DNA of 20,632 nucleotides from Folioceros fuciformis. Lineage: Eukaryota > Anthocerotophyta > Anthocerotopsida > Anthocerotales. The notes beneath the pieces are model-generated. The model made no database searches. It worked only from the letters and a program-made list of their open reading frames with translations, and had not been told where the DNA came from. The stretch spans positions 1 to 20,632 of the forward strand of contig JBNGIO010004129.1 in the NCBI GenBank assembly GCA_049999805.1, read 5' to 3'. This document shows, piece after piece, positions 9,801-19,767 of the stretch; within the stretch, counting starts at the first letter, position 1, and every line of letters begins with the position of its first letter. The translations under genes and the position numbers were made by a program.

Positions 9801-10770
9801 AGCATACGTCCCACGTCATACGTCTCTCTCTAATATTTTTAACAGCGAATTTAGCTTTAAAAAGAGGAGATCAGAGTGCACGCTGTCTTAGGCTAGAAAC
9901 TGAATTAAGGTCAGCTTGGTCGAACATCGAACAAATCTGGGGTGATACCGGACCTAGGAAACAGCAGCATGCAAGCGTACTTGCCGTGGGCAGTGCAGTC
10001 GCCGTCCGCAAGCTTTTGAACCTCGTGTCCGCAAACTTTCCCAAGTGCTTAATTCCGTTACTCTCATCCCACTCTTTTGCTAATCTGGCGACTTGCCATA
10101 AACTCGAAAGAAAGCCTCACAGAACCTATGCAACTAGTGCCTTTCAGTTGCAATGCGATGTGGATTGGATTCGTTTGAACCGCGTTGGCTGATCAAATTG
10201 TGAGATAGATGGAATTTCCGCCTGAAGCCCACTCCCACATCCTGAAAGCTCGACACATTTAGCATAGGTGATAGAATTAATCAATGGGCAAGCAGCAACG
10301 ACGACGAGGGAAGCCAGGACTCAAGCCAAGCCACCAGCATTGTCCTGGCAGGGAGCAGCCTTGGTCATGTCGCCCGGCCACCCACGTGTCGAGAAGTCCT
10401 CACGACCAGTTTCAGCCTCCGGACGTTGGCATGCTACGGGCAAAGACGGCATATGTACCTGATAACGGCCGAAGTCGTATATGAGTGCTCGTTTTCCTTA
10501 TCCCTTTTCACTCCTGTAAACGCGCGTCACGTAGGCGTCTGGTATTTGATATTATTCCAAGGACTGTGGGATTCCTCCGGAGCTGCCTTGTCTAATGCAC
10601 CGGGGGAAAGACGTGCCTTGCCTCGGTCCCAGGCTTATCGAGGGAAGCCGCCATGGTTCCAGCAGACAGGTATTCCGAGGAGGGAAAGGGGAAGGGACCC
10701 TTGATATGCATCTCGCCGTGTACTTGATCCCTGTTTGTTGCTAATCACCATTGGCATCGGCGGGTGCGGA
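9801..10770. other. No gene recognised
   Basis: A 144-codon open frame (9758-10192, +) begins within the decayed PPR sequence and continues into unrecognised DNA; shorter frames at 10268-10704 overlap one another. None shows a domain or a clear coding signature. The downstream part probably includes the promoter and leader of the small gene starting at 10771. Confidence 0.4.
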
Positions 10771-11274
10771 ATGGCGCCCTTTCTCATCTCCTTGAGGCGG
10801 CGTGTGAGAACCAAGCTGTCCGGCAGGAGGAGATCCGGGAGTAGTGAGGATGGCTTGGGGTCAGCATACTACNNNNNNNNNNNNNNNNNNNNNNNNNNNN
10901 NNNNNNNNNNNNNNNNNNNNNNNNNNNNNNNNNNNNNNNNNNNNNNNNNNNNNNNNNNNNNNNNNNNNNNNNCAGCATACTACGATCCGAGCGAGCGTCT
11001 GACGTCTTTTGCAGACCGCTCGGCACCGGCGCCTGAACGGAGGAGACGGAGGAGCCTGGCCTGGCGCGCTGGCCGCCGAGGGACGCGGGTGCTATGGAGC
11101 TTCATCAAGGCGCCGTGGAGGGCGCTCGTCAATCTCTTCGACAGGAAGAAGCGTAAGACTGCATCGACTATGCACGCCTTCGACTGCGATTCCGACTCTG
11201 ATACCTCCGACAGATTCGCGCAGGTTGGGAACTCCGGGTCTCCTAAAAGTATGTATTATACCCCTTTTCTTTGA
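10771..11274 (+). CDS. Small basic protein of unknown function, interrupted by an assembly gap
   Basis: The ATG at 10771 (context GCGGAATGGCG, good for a plant start) opens a frame that is consistent on both sides of the 100-N gap. The product begins 'MAPFLISLRRRVRTKL', has an Arg/Ser-rich stretch, then 'AYYDPSERLTSF', a very basic middle, a 'WSFIKAPWRALVNLF' amphipathic segment, a Lys/Arg cluster (nuclear-signal-like) and an acidic Asp/Ser run. This recalls small plant proteins that combine a 'YDP/YALNF'-type motif with a 'PxRAL' helix, but I cannot name a family with confidence. The frame stops at 11274. A consensus-like donor at 11249 (AAAA|GTATGT) could instead splice onward, for example to an acceptor near 11322, giving a different short C-terminus. 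No function is proposed. Confidence 0.5.
   Translation: MAPFLISLRRRVRTKLSGRRRSGSSEDGLGSAYYXXXXXXXXXXXXXXXXXXXXXXXXXXXXXXXXXXAYYDPSERLTSFADRSAPAPERRRRRSLAWRAGRRGTRVLWSFIKAPWRALVNLFDRKKRKTASTMHAFDCDSDSDTSDRFAQVGNSGSPKSMYYTPFL
10873..10972. other. Assembly gap of exactly 100 N
   Basis: A run of 100 unknown bases, the conventional size for a gap of unknown length. The left edge ends in CAGCATACTAC and the right edge begins with the same 11 bases. Confidence 0.97.
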
Positions 11275-11547
11275 GGCTGCGACGTGCTGAGCACCTGAGG
11301 ATGTAAAGCTTGCAAGCAGACACGAAATTGAATACAGAGAGAACATGGCCAACATGAATCCTGTTGTGCCTATCGTTACACCCTTGAACGCGGTTTGTTA
11401 CTACCCACACATGCACCTTCTGATGCTCCGGACTCACGGTGCTCCTTGCAAGAGCCACGAGACAAAAGTTTCTCCTCCTCCTCACACATACATACTAGCA
11501 TGGAACGGGACTAAGAAATGTCTGTATGCTGTCAGGGCACTCCAGTG
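11275..11547. other. Intergenic region between convergent small gene and kanadaptin gene
   Basis: A 273-bp interval expected to hold the 3' ends of both convergent transcripts. No RNA gene or repeat was seen. A possible second exon of the small gene could lie near 11322-11360. Confidence 0.5.
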
Positions 11548-14500
11548 TCAGTAGCCAAATTTGTCGTTCAGGGCTGTTCTCCCATCTCCAGTTTGTCCTG
11601 AACAAAGTGACGAGTGCCGTCAGCACAAATCAGAGACATTCCGAATTTGTATAGGACCCCCAGAAAAGGAAACAAAGGACTGTGCACTACAGGGAGACTT
11701 ACCTGCCGGCGGGACCCAAGCCTCGAAATCCATCTTGTCCTCCCCGCCTTCCTCCAACCCCAGCTTTCGTTTCTTTCCTTGTCGCGCTGCTTTCTTTGCT
11801 TTAGCCTTCACCTCTCGTGCGGCTTCCTTTTCAACTGCTAATGCCAATCCACCCTTGTGGCGAAGTAGAAGGGCTACAGCATCGGCAGCAGCTGCATCGG
11901 CTGCATCCTGGAGTCTCTCCTCGTTCACAGCAGCTTGTTGCTCTTCCTTGCGCACTGATGCTTCTGGCTTCTTCTGCAGGATGAGACCAGCTGGCCCAGC
12001 AGAAGGTGCAGCAAGGACATCTTCCTTGTGCCTATCCTTGTACTCTACGAACTCTTCGCCCGGATTCATCCCATCACCTGGCACCTTAGTGATGGGTGAT
12101 TCCTTCTCCGCCGGCCCTGGAGCACCAAGCCAGAGAGGTCCTTCAAGCACCACATGTTGGTCGCTTTCTTTGGTATCAACTTTTCCAGCTGAGCCTGGAC
12201 TAACGTTTTTCTCAGCTGCCTTTTGTTCACTATTCTGTGTCTTCTGCTGACCTGAAGGCTTGCCCATACCATTGGAAGAAGGAACAGTAGTCACGGTGTC
12301 AATGGCAGCCGCACTCCTGCGAACTGCTCTGCTCGCTATCAGGGATGCATTGGAAACAGATCTCTCCCCCTGTGATGATTTGGCTCGAGCCTCCCATTTC
12401 AGCAAAGCGTCTTTGGTTGGATCTGCAATCTTCAGGAGCCGTTCTACTCTGTCTACTTCTGCTTGAAGGATTTCCAGTTTTTTCGTAAGCTTCGCAGTCC
12501 TGTCCCTTTCTGTGACAGCCCCACCAGTTTTTTCACGTAAAATAACCAACACCAAGAACAGGGACCGAAGGTGGCCCATAAGGAGCCATCAAAACCGTAC
12601 GCGATAAACAACAGAGCTTACCCATGTCTTGAGAGACACTCATCATAAAGGCATCCAGAGGATCCACTCTGTCTGCCTTGTCTGTTGACCCTCGTCCATC
12701 ACCCTTCTTTTCGTTCTCAGACTTCATGTCACCCTTTACCCTTTCCATTGCTTCAAGAAGGCTAGATCTTTTCTCAAGTAGCGACTCCGCAGTCTCAACT
12801 TTCTGTTCACCTGACTCACCTTTCTTTCTCGCTTTCCCACCACCAGCTCGATTGTAGAACTCATCATCACTGTTTACAATGAGTGGTCTAGTCAGCAGAC
12901 GCTCCTACAAAGCAGGTCCATCTTCACACCTTTCAGTGGGTGCCTCATTGTACATACCTTGAGTTGCCTTCTTCCTCATCAAATGCTGCCACCTTCTTTG
13001 AATCACCTTTTACAGATCGAGCACCAAGACTTTCCCTGATACTTTCATTCACCGTTTCCTCTAAAGTTTCCAACTCTTCCATGAGCTGGAAATGGGAACC
13101 AGGCATTGGTTACAACCAACAACAAGCAATCCAGGCGATTTGACAAAGCACCCACTCACGCACACCTGCTGTATCCGCTGCTCATTGCGAGCTATTTGTG
13201 TCTGTTGTCCTTGTGTGAGGCCCCCCTGTGCAATTTCCTTGGCTTGTATAGCATCAATCTCCTTTTTCAGGTTTGCAAGCTGCGCAGAAAAGTTTGCCAG
13301 ATCAGAAGACCCGTTATTATATTGCAGACATCAAGGAACAGCAAATTAGCCTTTGCTAAAGCAGGGACATCACTATTCGATCAAACAAAGGGGGCACCTT
13401 CTCAAGACGTTTGTGAACTTTCTCAAGAGTCTTTTGCTGCTTTTCCGTTAGTTGCCCCTTGTGTGTCCTCCATGTAATTTCATCTAGATTCTCCTGAACC
13501 AAGACGTATGATCTCAATATGAGCAGTCCTGCATCAATCTCACAAAAAGAACTGATGCAGCAATTTCAAGCTTCTGGCTACCTCTTCCTCCTCTTCTTCT
13601 GCATCCTCCTGCATGCCCCATGTGATACCCTCAGATGCAATTGCTGCAGATTTTGCTCGCTGGAGGGACTCCTCCTGGTCTCTTCGCTCCAATGCCTTTT
13701 CCAGTGCTCTTTGAGATGCCCTTTGAGACTTGGACAAAGATTCCTGCAAAGCCAACAACCACTGATTGCGCCTGCCAACACAAGAATGTGTGCCTGTTGG
13801 ATTAAGCCAAAGGATGGAGGTTACAGTACCTGTGGCATTAGCTCAGGTGGCCCTTGTACCACATATAACCTCGATGAGCTGCACAACTCCCAGCAGTCAA
13901 CAGCCAGCAATACCAACTCTATCACACGATTAATCGCTACCGACATTTAACACTGCGTCACGACAGCTGAGCTAGAAGTCAAAAGCATAGCTACAATTTC
14001 AATTAAGTACCTAACAAGTGGTCCATGACATAACATCAGACTGGTATACTTACAGGCCAAACCGCAAGATATCTCCTACTCGTACAGGTACATAGACTTT
14101 TGGCTCAACCTAGAGAAAAAGCATAGATCCAGGGCTCAGACTCAATCCTCAGATTACATGACAGAGACTCAACTCAAGACAAGAAATGACGAGAAGATGG
14201 AAAACCGAGGTGCGAATCGCTAGGAACGTAACCCCTGCCTGAGACTTGTTCACGAATGTACCATGTGTGCTCCCTAGGTCATAGATAAAAGCTTCCCCAG
14301 TATGCTTGTACTGCAACACTGCAAAATCAACCATAAGACGCAACTCAAACAGGGAGAAACACTGCGACGAGACAGCAGCATTGCAACAAACCATCCCTAC
14401 TACCTGCATGAAAACGAGATGAAGTGGGATGCTCCATCACGAAGTCACAAGCATCACTTCTTCCAAACATGTAGGCAGCCTTCACTGATCTGCGACTCTA

Positions 14501-15173
14501 AATTCCGACGAAGAGATCAACAAAAGTTCTGGCAACCTAAGGTCGGTCCTCCAAAAACGACCTGCAGTAGCGAAAAAAACGAGACCAAATTGCACACTCA
14601 CACGTCCAGGTTGTCAACAATGCTGCCTTCCTTAAGCACCTCGATGTACAACGGGTGCTGTGGGTTGGCACTCCAAACCGGCTTCACATAAGGTGGGTTC
14701 ACTGGCATGCGAGCACTTTTTTCTCGAGGTTGGAGTACACTGCTCTCCCCGGCAAGCCCTCCACCAACGGCGACCTCAACAACGACCTGAGACCCATGTC
14801 TAGTTCCAGACAGATGGGGGCTGAGTTGGGCCTCAGCATCCACGATTTGTTTGGGGTTGTCGATTGCCACGGGCGGAGGTGGTGGAAGCATCATCCCACC
14901 CTTCCGTTTGGAAACGTCATCTACCACGTTCCCAGAGGTGGATGGCAATCCCCCATCACCTTCCTGGCCATCCAATTCTGGCTTCGGCCTTGGCCTTGCT
15001 GGAGGCGGACCCATGACCGTGAACACCGCCTTTTCATCGGCGCTGGCCCTGGGCGGGGGTGGACCCATCAACCCTCTGCTTGTGCATACAGCTGTGGCCT
15101 GGCCATCAGCAGCGGAAAGCAATTCATCCTCAGCACCAGAATTTTCTCGGTCCACCTCCCCTCCTCCTCCCAT
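11548..15173 (-). CDS. SLC4A1AP: Kanadaptin homologue, FHA-domain protein, complete, 12 exons
   Basis: Exons in order of transcription: 15173-14602, 14489-14404, 14318-14239, 14109-14054, 13878-13830, 13743-13582, 13493-13398, 13279-13166, 13085-12958, 12887-12622, 12509-11703, 11597-11548. They total 2466 nt: 821 residues plus TGA, close to the human protein (about 800). The N-terminus is Pro/Gly-rich and low-complexity. The family block 'PPYVKPVWSANPQHPLYIEV' leads into an FHA domain (about residues 180-270) with G200-R201, S215-H218 (SRFH), 'YDLGSTHGTF' and N243, the expected phosphothreonine-binding residues. Then come 'GITWGMQEDAEEEEE', 'GGLTQGQQTQIARNEQR', a coiled coil and 'LLKIADPTKD'. 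A Lys-rich tail ends in 'GQTGDGRTALNDKFGY', the typical plant C-terminus. Known role is uncertain: nuclear FHA protein linked to RNA processing; its original anion-exchanger link is disputed. Exon 3 best ends at a GC donor. The first ATG is at 15173; the frame upstream has only a TTG. Confidence 0.92.
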
Positions 15174-15336
15174 CGTGTCCTCCAAGTCAAACCTGTTGTT
15201 GCAAGCAAAGCTTGCGACACAGACGGCATCCCCCCATCTGCGTCTGAAGGGGGAATGCCAAAAAACACAAAATCTTTGAAGCTCACAAACCTATAAAGTT
15301 CTGGCATCAACGACACAATTGGTAGGTCTGGCAGCG
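15174..15336. promoter_or_regulatory. Bidirectional promoter between kanadaptin and DPH1
   Basis: Only 163 bp separate the two start codons of these divergent genes, so they must share promoter DNA or have overlapping 5' ends. TATAAAG lies at 15292-15298, about 40 bp before the DPH1 ATG; that is close for a TATA box and would leave a very short leader. The interval also holds two inverted repeats: GCAAGC/GCTTGC (15201-15206, 15210-15215) and GGCATCCCCCC/GGGGGAATGCC (15225-15235, 15249-15259, one mismatch). Confidence 0.6.
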
Positions 15337-16806
15337 ATGGCCGGGACCTGTATCAGCCGCGGCGCGGTCGATGGAGCCGTGCAGCTGCATCAGCAGGTGG
15401 GCTCCAAGCAGGCCCCTGCTCCTCGTAGATTCGTTCGGCAGCAGGTACCGGACTCCATCCTCAACGACCCGGCTCTGAAGGCGGCCATGGGCGTACTGCC
15501 CGGGAACTACAATCTGGAGATACCCAAGACGATCTGGCGCGTGAAGCAGGCAGGGGCGAAGAAAGTGGCACTTCAGCTGCCCGAAGGCCTGCTCATGTAC
15601 TCCCTTGCAATTTGCGACATCTTGGAGGCGTTTGCAGATGTGGAGGAGTGCTTTGTGCTGGGAGACGTGACATACGGGGCGTGCTGCGTGGATGATTTCT
15701 CTGCAGTCGCTCTGGGGGCGCAGTTCCTGGTGCACTACGGCCACAGCTGCCTGGTTCCGCTGGATGTCACCACAATTCCCTGCCTCTATGTTTTCGTGGA
15801 TATACAGATCGATGTGGACCATCTGGTTAGTGCGGTGAAACACAACTTCAGCTCCTCATCGCGGATGGCTCTCGCCGGTACCATCCAGTTCTCCACCGCC
15901 ATCCACGCCGCCAAGCAGGCCCTGGCAGATGATTTTCCTCACCTGCTGGTGCCGCAAGCCAAGCCACTCTCCCCAGGCGAGGTGTTGGGCTGCACGGCTC
16001 CTTCCTTGCCGGCGGGGTCCTTGGACGAGCTCGTGTTCGTGTCGGACGGGAGGTTCCATCTGGAAGCGTTCATGATCGCCAATCCGAGCGTGAAGGCTTT
16101 CCGGTACGACCCCTACTCCCGAGTGCTCACCTTCGAGGAGTACGACCAGACGGGGATGCGCGAGGCCCGGAGGAAGGCCATCGAGCTGGCTCGGACCGGA
16201 AAGCTGTGGGGGATAGTGCTGGGGACGCTAGGGCGGCAGGGAAATCCCAGGATTCTGCAGCATGTGCAGCGCCGGCTGGAAGCCCGCGGCCTGCCGTATG
16301 TCAATTTCCTGGTATCCGAGCTGTCTCCTGCTAAGATTGCACTGTTCCAAGACTCTGTGGATGCTTGGGTTCAGATAGCCTGTCCACGCCTTTCCATCGA
16401 CTGGGGAGAGGCGTGCGCCAGGCCTCTGCTGACGCCATACGAGGCAGAGGTGGCGTTGGGCTTCGTGCAGCCATGGTGGCTGCCAGAGAACGTTGAAGCT
16501 GTATGTTGCAGCAGGACAGCAGGAGTATGCTGTGGGCAAGATGGGGGGCTATCTATTGCTTCTCGCAGTGCAGCAGCAACAGCAACAGCAGAGGAAGTGT
16601 GCTGTGTGTCAGACAGGAGTAAAGAGGCACCTGTAGGTGATTACCCCATGGATTACTATGCTAGGGAAGGAGGGCCATGGAATTCGGCCTACAGTCAGAA
16701 GCTGCCCGTGTCTGCAGGGCGTAGAGCTGCTGAGCGTAGACAGGAAGTAATTGAATTGAAAGCTAGTGGCACGCCCCGGGCAGCAAGCGCAGCACCGTCA
16801 ACATAG
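15337..16806 (+). CDS. DPH1: 2-(3-amino-3-carboxypropyl)histidine synthase subunit 1 (diphthamide synthesis)
   Basis: Single open frame of 489 residues from the ATG at 15337 (GCGATGGCC, good context; codons upstream in frame offer only TTG). Family knowledge: DPH1 with DPH2 is a radical-SAM-like iron-sulfur enzyme that moves the 3-amino-3-carboxypropyl group of S-adenosylmethionine to a histidine of elongation factor 2, the first step of diphthamide formation in the cytosol. The three cluster cysteines are visible: C116 in 'GDVTYGACC', C219 in 'EVLGCTAP' and C349 in 'ACPRLSIDWG'; their spacing fits the family. Other family blocks are 'RVKQAGAKKVALQLPEGLL' and 'LGTLGRQGNP'. The tail keeps 'YPMDYYAREGGPWNS' but is preceded by an Ala/Cys-rich low-complexity stretch (about residues 387-425) that may be lineage-specific. 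No intron is needed. It shares a 163-bp promoter interval with kanadaptin. Confidence 0.95.
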   Translation: MAGTCISRGAVDGAVQLHQQVGSKQAPAPRRFVRQQVPDSILNDPALKAAMGVLPGNYNLEIPKTIWRVKQAGAKKVALQLPEGLLMYSLAICDILEAFADVEECFVLGDVTYGACCVDDFSAVALGAQFLVHYGHSCLVPLDVTTIPCLYVFVDIQIDVDHLVSAVKHNFSSSSRMALAGTIQFSTAIHAAKQALADDFPHLLVPQAKPLSPGEVLGCTAPSLPAGSLDELVFVSDGRFHLEAFMIANPSVKAFRYDPYSRVLTFEEYDQTGMREARRKAIELARTGKLWGIVLGTLGRQGNPRILQHVQRRLEARGLPYVNFLVSELSPAKIALFQDSVDAWVQIACPRLSIDWGEACARPLLTPYEAEVALGFVQPWWLPENVEAVCCSRTAGVCCGQDGGLSIASRSAAATATAEEVCCVSDRSKEAPVGDYPMDYYAREGGPWNSAYSQKLPVSAGRRAAERRQEVIELKASGTPRAASAAPST

Positions 16807-17500
16807 AAGTCTATCCTATAAAGCAATGAATATGGAATACCTAGGCACACCGTGCACAACCACATGCTTTTTATTTTCAATACAAAAGTATTTAATATAT
16901 TATTATTATAATATATAATATACTCCTTCATGGTTTTGTTTTTCCTTCTTACTAAAGACACTAAAGACACACTTCACAACACACACGCTCTCCAAAAAAT
17001 GACAAATAGCACTTGACAAGTGCAATAGCAATCCACGGATCGAGTTGTTTGATGTCCGATGGGTGTACGCCCATGCGATTATGTATTTACAAGCCAAGGG
17101 TACTATTGCATGCCAAAGGGGACACACTCTTCCCTATCCTACTTTAATCATTTCTCTAGGGGTATCCACAACATATCCTTTCTCAATTCTCAAATTGATG
17201 ATGTCCACTTTGGTCATCCAAATATCCCATATTGACAATTATGGAATACCAATTCGGATAGGGGATACACATTGATGCTTTTTTCGAAATATGTACTTTC
17301 TACGAGAATATATGGTGACATCCGGAGAATATTCATGTACTCAACCTACCCATGTCATCGAACCTACTTGTACACCGTATAGGGATTTTTTTTCTATCAC
17401 TCTAATTGGCATGTGAACCGAAAGGGACACATCCTTTGTTCTTTATTTCGGTTCATACACACAGTGTTTTAAGATTCGTTCCGATTGCAACCGCCGTAAG
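16807..17500. other. 3' flank of DPH1, AT-rich
   Basis: The DPH1 3' untranslated region should lie at the start. An AT-rich run with TTA/TAT repeats occurs at 16895-16922. No gene was seen; short frames here resemble nothing. Confidence 0.5.
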
Positions 17501-17557
17501 GGCTCCCGATTGACACCACAGTTTGGACAAGTTGGTTTGGACAGGTTCTGCATTGGA

Positions 17558-17621
17558 GTGGTGAAAACTCAGATGGTTAGGGGTGTGCAGTGGTGAAAAC
17601 TCAGATGGTTAGGGGTGTGCA
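17558..17621 (+). repeat. Perfect 32-bp direct tandem duplication
   Basis: The 32 bases at 17558-17589 are repeated exactly at 17590-17621, beginning GTGGTGAAAACTCAGATGG and ending GGTGTGCA. Exact identity implies a recent duplication, or collapse or slippage in assembly. Confidence 0.95.
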
Positions 17622-17725
17622 TGGAGGCGACATATGTGTGCACAGCAAACAGCATGGTGAATGCCCTAACCCTAACTAAAAATGAGTGGAGAGAGACGGA
17701 CCCGAATGTGAGGATAAAATGTAAG

Positions 17726-17767
17726 GGCACAAAGTAGATGTCCCGATCGGGACACCTACTTTGTGCC
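17726..17767. repeat. 42-bp near-perfect palindrome
   Basis: Left arm 17726-17746 and right arm 17747-17767 pair over 21 bases with a single mismatch and no loop, centred on CCGATCGG. Such a sequence can extrude as a cruciform or fold as an RNA hairpin. No gene, terminator or transposon end is evident beside it. Confidence 0.9.
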
Positions 17768-17903
17768 TTACCACCAAAGTGGGCACATCTGTTATGTCCA
17801 AAATGTTTGGACCGTATACCGCCGCCTAAAAGTAGGTGCCCTACGACCGAAGCGGGCACATCTGCTATGTCCAAAATGTTTGGACCGTATACCACCGCCT
17901 AAA
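17764..17903 (+). repeat. Two tandem copies of a 73-bp repeat
   Basis: Copy 1 runs 17764-17836 and copy 2 runs 17837-17903 or slightly further. The core at 17781-17830 and 17854-17903 differs at only two of 50 positions. Each core contains the inverted repeat GTCCAAA-ATG-TTTGGAC. The array directly follows, and slightly overlaps, the palindrome at 17726-17767. Confidence 0.9.
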
Positions 17904-19046
17904 GTTTGTGTGAAAGGCACCTTGACCATATCGGTATTTTATACTTTAGTCATCCAAACATAGAGGTTATTGCACAAAATAGGACAAACAAAGTGATTGA
18001 AACCATAACAACTTACAGATTTAGTAGACGCTCAATGGCTCAAAATTTTTGCAGCATATGCCTTCTTTGCAATATTACAAACTTGTAAGCATATTGTACT
18101 AAAAGTTCTTTGCTATGTCATTATTGTAGACATCCTCACACATTGTAGCTTCACCGCTTCCACAACCCAAGGACCTGTGAGGGCTTGTTGTAGGTGGGGT
18201 TTACCTGTGACAATTCAACTAGCCACATGTGAGTGCAACCTAATATTTGTGGGGTATCATCCACCCATCCACAAGTTTCATGCATATCGGCCAATAGTCT
18301 TGCGATTGAGCTGCTTGTAGTTTATGTTTCAAGTGTGCTCACCCCCAGCGACACAAATTTGTAGAATTCATCTCCCATGTTGGAAGCACTTCTGTACATC
18401 AAGCCTTTCTAGGTTCAATAAGAACAAAAATTGAACCAACGAGAGATTGGAAGTGGAGAGCCACACCCTAAACAACCACGCAATTGATTTGCAACAACCT
18501 TCAACAAAGCCATAGCATGGTGATGGGCAAGAACACAGAGAGGTACATGTCATAGTTATGGAGGCGCGTATAAACACATATATTGACCACTAATGGCCAT
18601 TGAGTATCCATTTGCATGCGCCCAAGAGAGCATGTAGCACAAGTGAAAAGACAATGACGAATGTCAATGACAATGTCTTGCAACAAAATCATTGTTTGAC
18701 TTGTTCAACGTTGTACCTATGTGTGGGAGCACTAGTACCAATGTTTGGGAGCACTATGTGCAGCTGTAGAAAGCAAGCATAAATTTACATACCCATAAAC
18801 AATTAAAATATGCAGACTATAGACTAGACATAGAGACATTCCTCACAATTTGAGAACTTAGAATTATGCAAGGAGATATTCTTAAGCATGTGCAAGACTA
18901 ATAGTTTATCATAAAACATTGTAACTATATACCAGTAGAGGAGTGAGGTACAAACATTCTTATGCATGAACTAAATTCACGAAGTTAGTAATAGAAGTAA
19001 CAACTTCTATTAAGGTATAGTTGTGGAGAGCAAACTGTTGAGTTCT

Positions 19047-19098
19047 ACATTTCAAATCACATATGGCTCGTGCATAAGCCATATATGGTTTGAAATGT
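19047..19098. repeat. 52-bp hairpin-forming inverted repeat
   Basis: Arms 19047-19068 and 19077-19098 (ACATTTCAAA.../...TTTGAAATGT) pair over 22 bases with two mismatches around an 8-base loop. This could be a small fold-back element or a hairpin precursor. Nothing else supports an RNA gene. Confidence 0.8.
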
Positions 19099-19767
19099 CT
19101 AAAAGATTAAATGACATACTAGTCATAGACTTATTTTAGACCATGCAAGCATGGGTTTAGGCTAAAAATGAATGACTTATACATGCTATAGAAGATGACA
19201 TATATACTTGCCAACTAGATCTTTGTTAACTTTGTGATAGTGAAGGTTTTCACCAAACTAGCCACATGGTGCACCTTGGACATACTTAGAGACCTATGGT
19301 ACACTCTTATACATATGTAGAGGCCATATGAAGAATTTGGTGCATTCTTTAGTCTGGGGTGGTCTCTTGGCATATACTCACACTCTCATGGATTCACAAC
19401 CTCAAATGGTCAATTTACAAATGCTCGCACCCTCGTCCATCATATATAAATGAAGGAGGACTGCACGATCATCAAATCATGACATGATAACATCTTATTT
19501 GAAGCTAAGAGACTTAAGATACATTATGTAGACCAAAGTTGAAAGTTGTAGACATAAGTAACTTGAATGTCGATTGAGATGGTCTTTTCACCATGTTCAT
19601 TATAGAATGGGCTAAGCATAACTCAAAGAAGGATATGCAACAAGTTTCTTTAGTCTATACATTTAGTCTAGATTAACTCCTATTACAATAATAATAATAA
19701 TAGGGTAGATAGCCATTGCAATTTAGGAAACATAGAAAGAGCTAAGTTTTACACTTGAGGTAGGTGA

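Noticed and set aside
11561-12250. 229-codon open frame on the plus strand, Ser/Ala-rich
   Set aside because: It is antisense to the Lys/Glu/Ala-rich last long exon of kanadaptin, whose sense translation matches the family and ends in the conserved C-terminus.
12887-12958. Apparent frameshift in kanadaptin between exons 9 and 10
   Set aside because: It disappears when the downstream TAG acceptor is used (exon from 12887), which keeps the family reading frame.
14655-15296. 213- and 142-codon plus-strand frames
   Set aside because: They are antisense to kanadaptin exon 1, whose sense frame leads into the FHA domain with correct splicing.
17650-17685. Telomere-like CCCTAACCCTAA
   Set aside because: Only two units; too short to mark an interstitial telomere.
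17764-17903. CRISPR-like repeat-spacer array
   Set aside because: There are only two units, the intervening sequence is itself repeated, and the DNA is plant nuclear.
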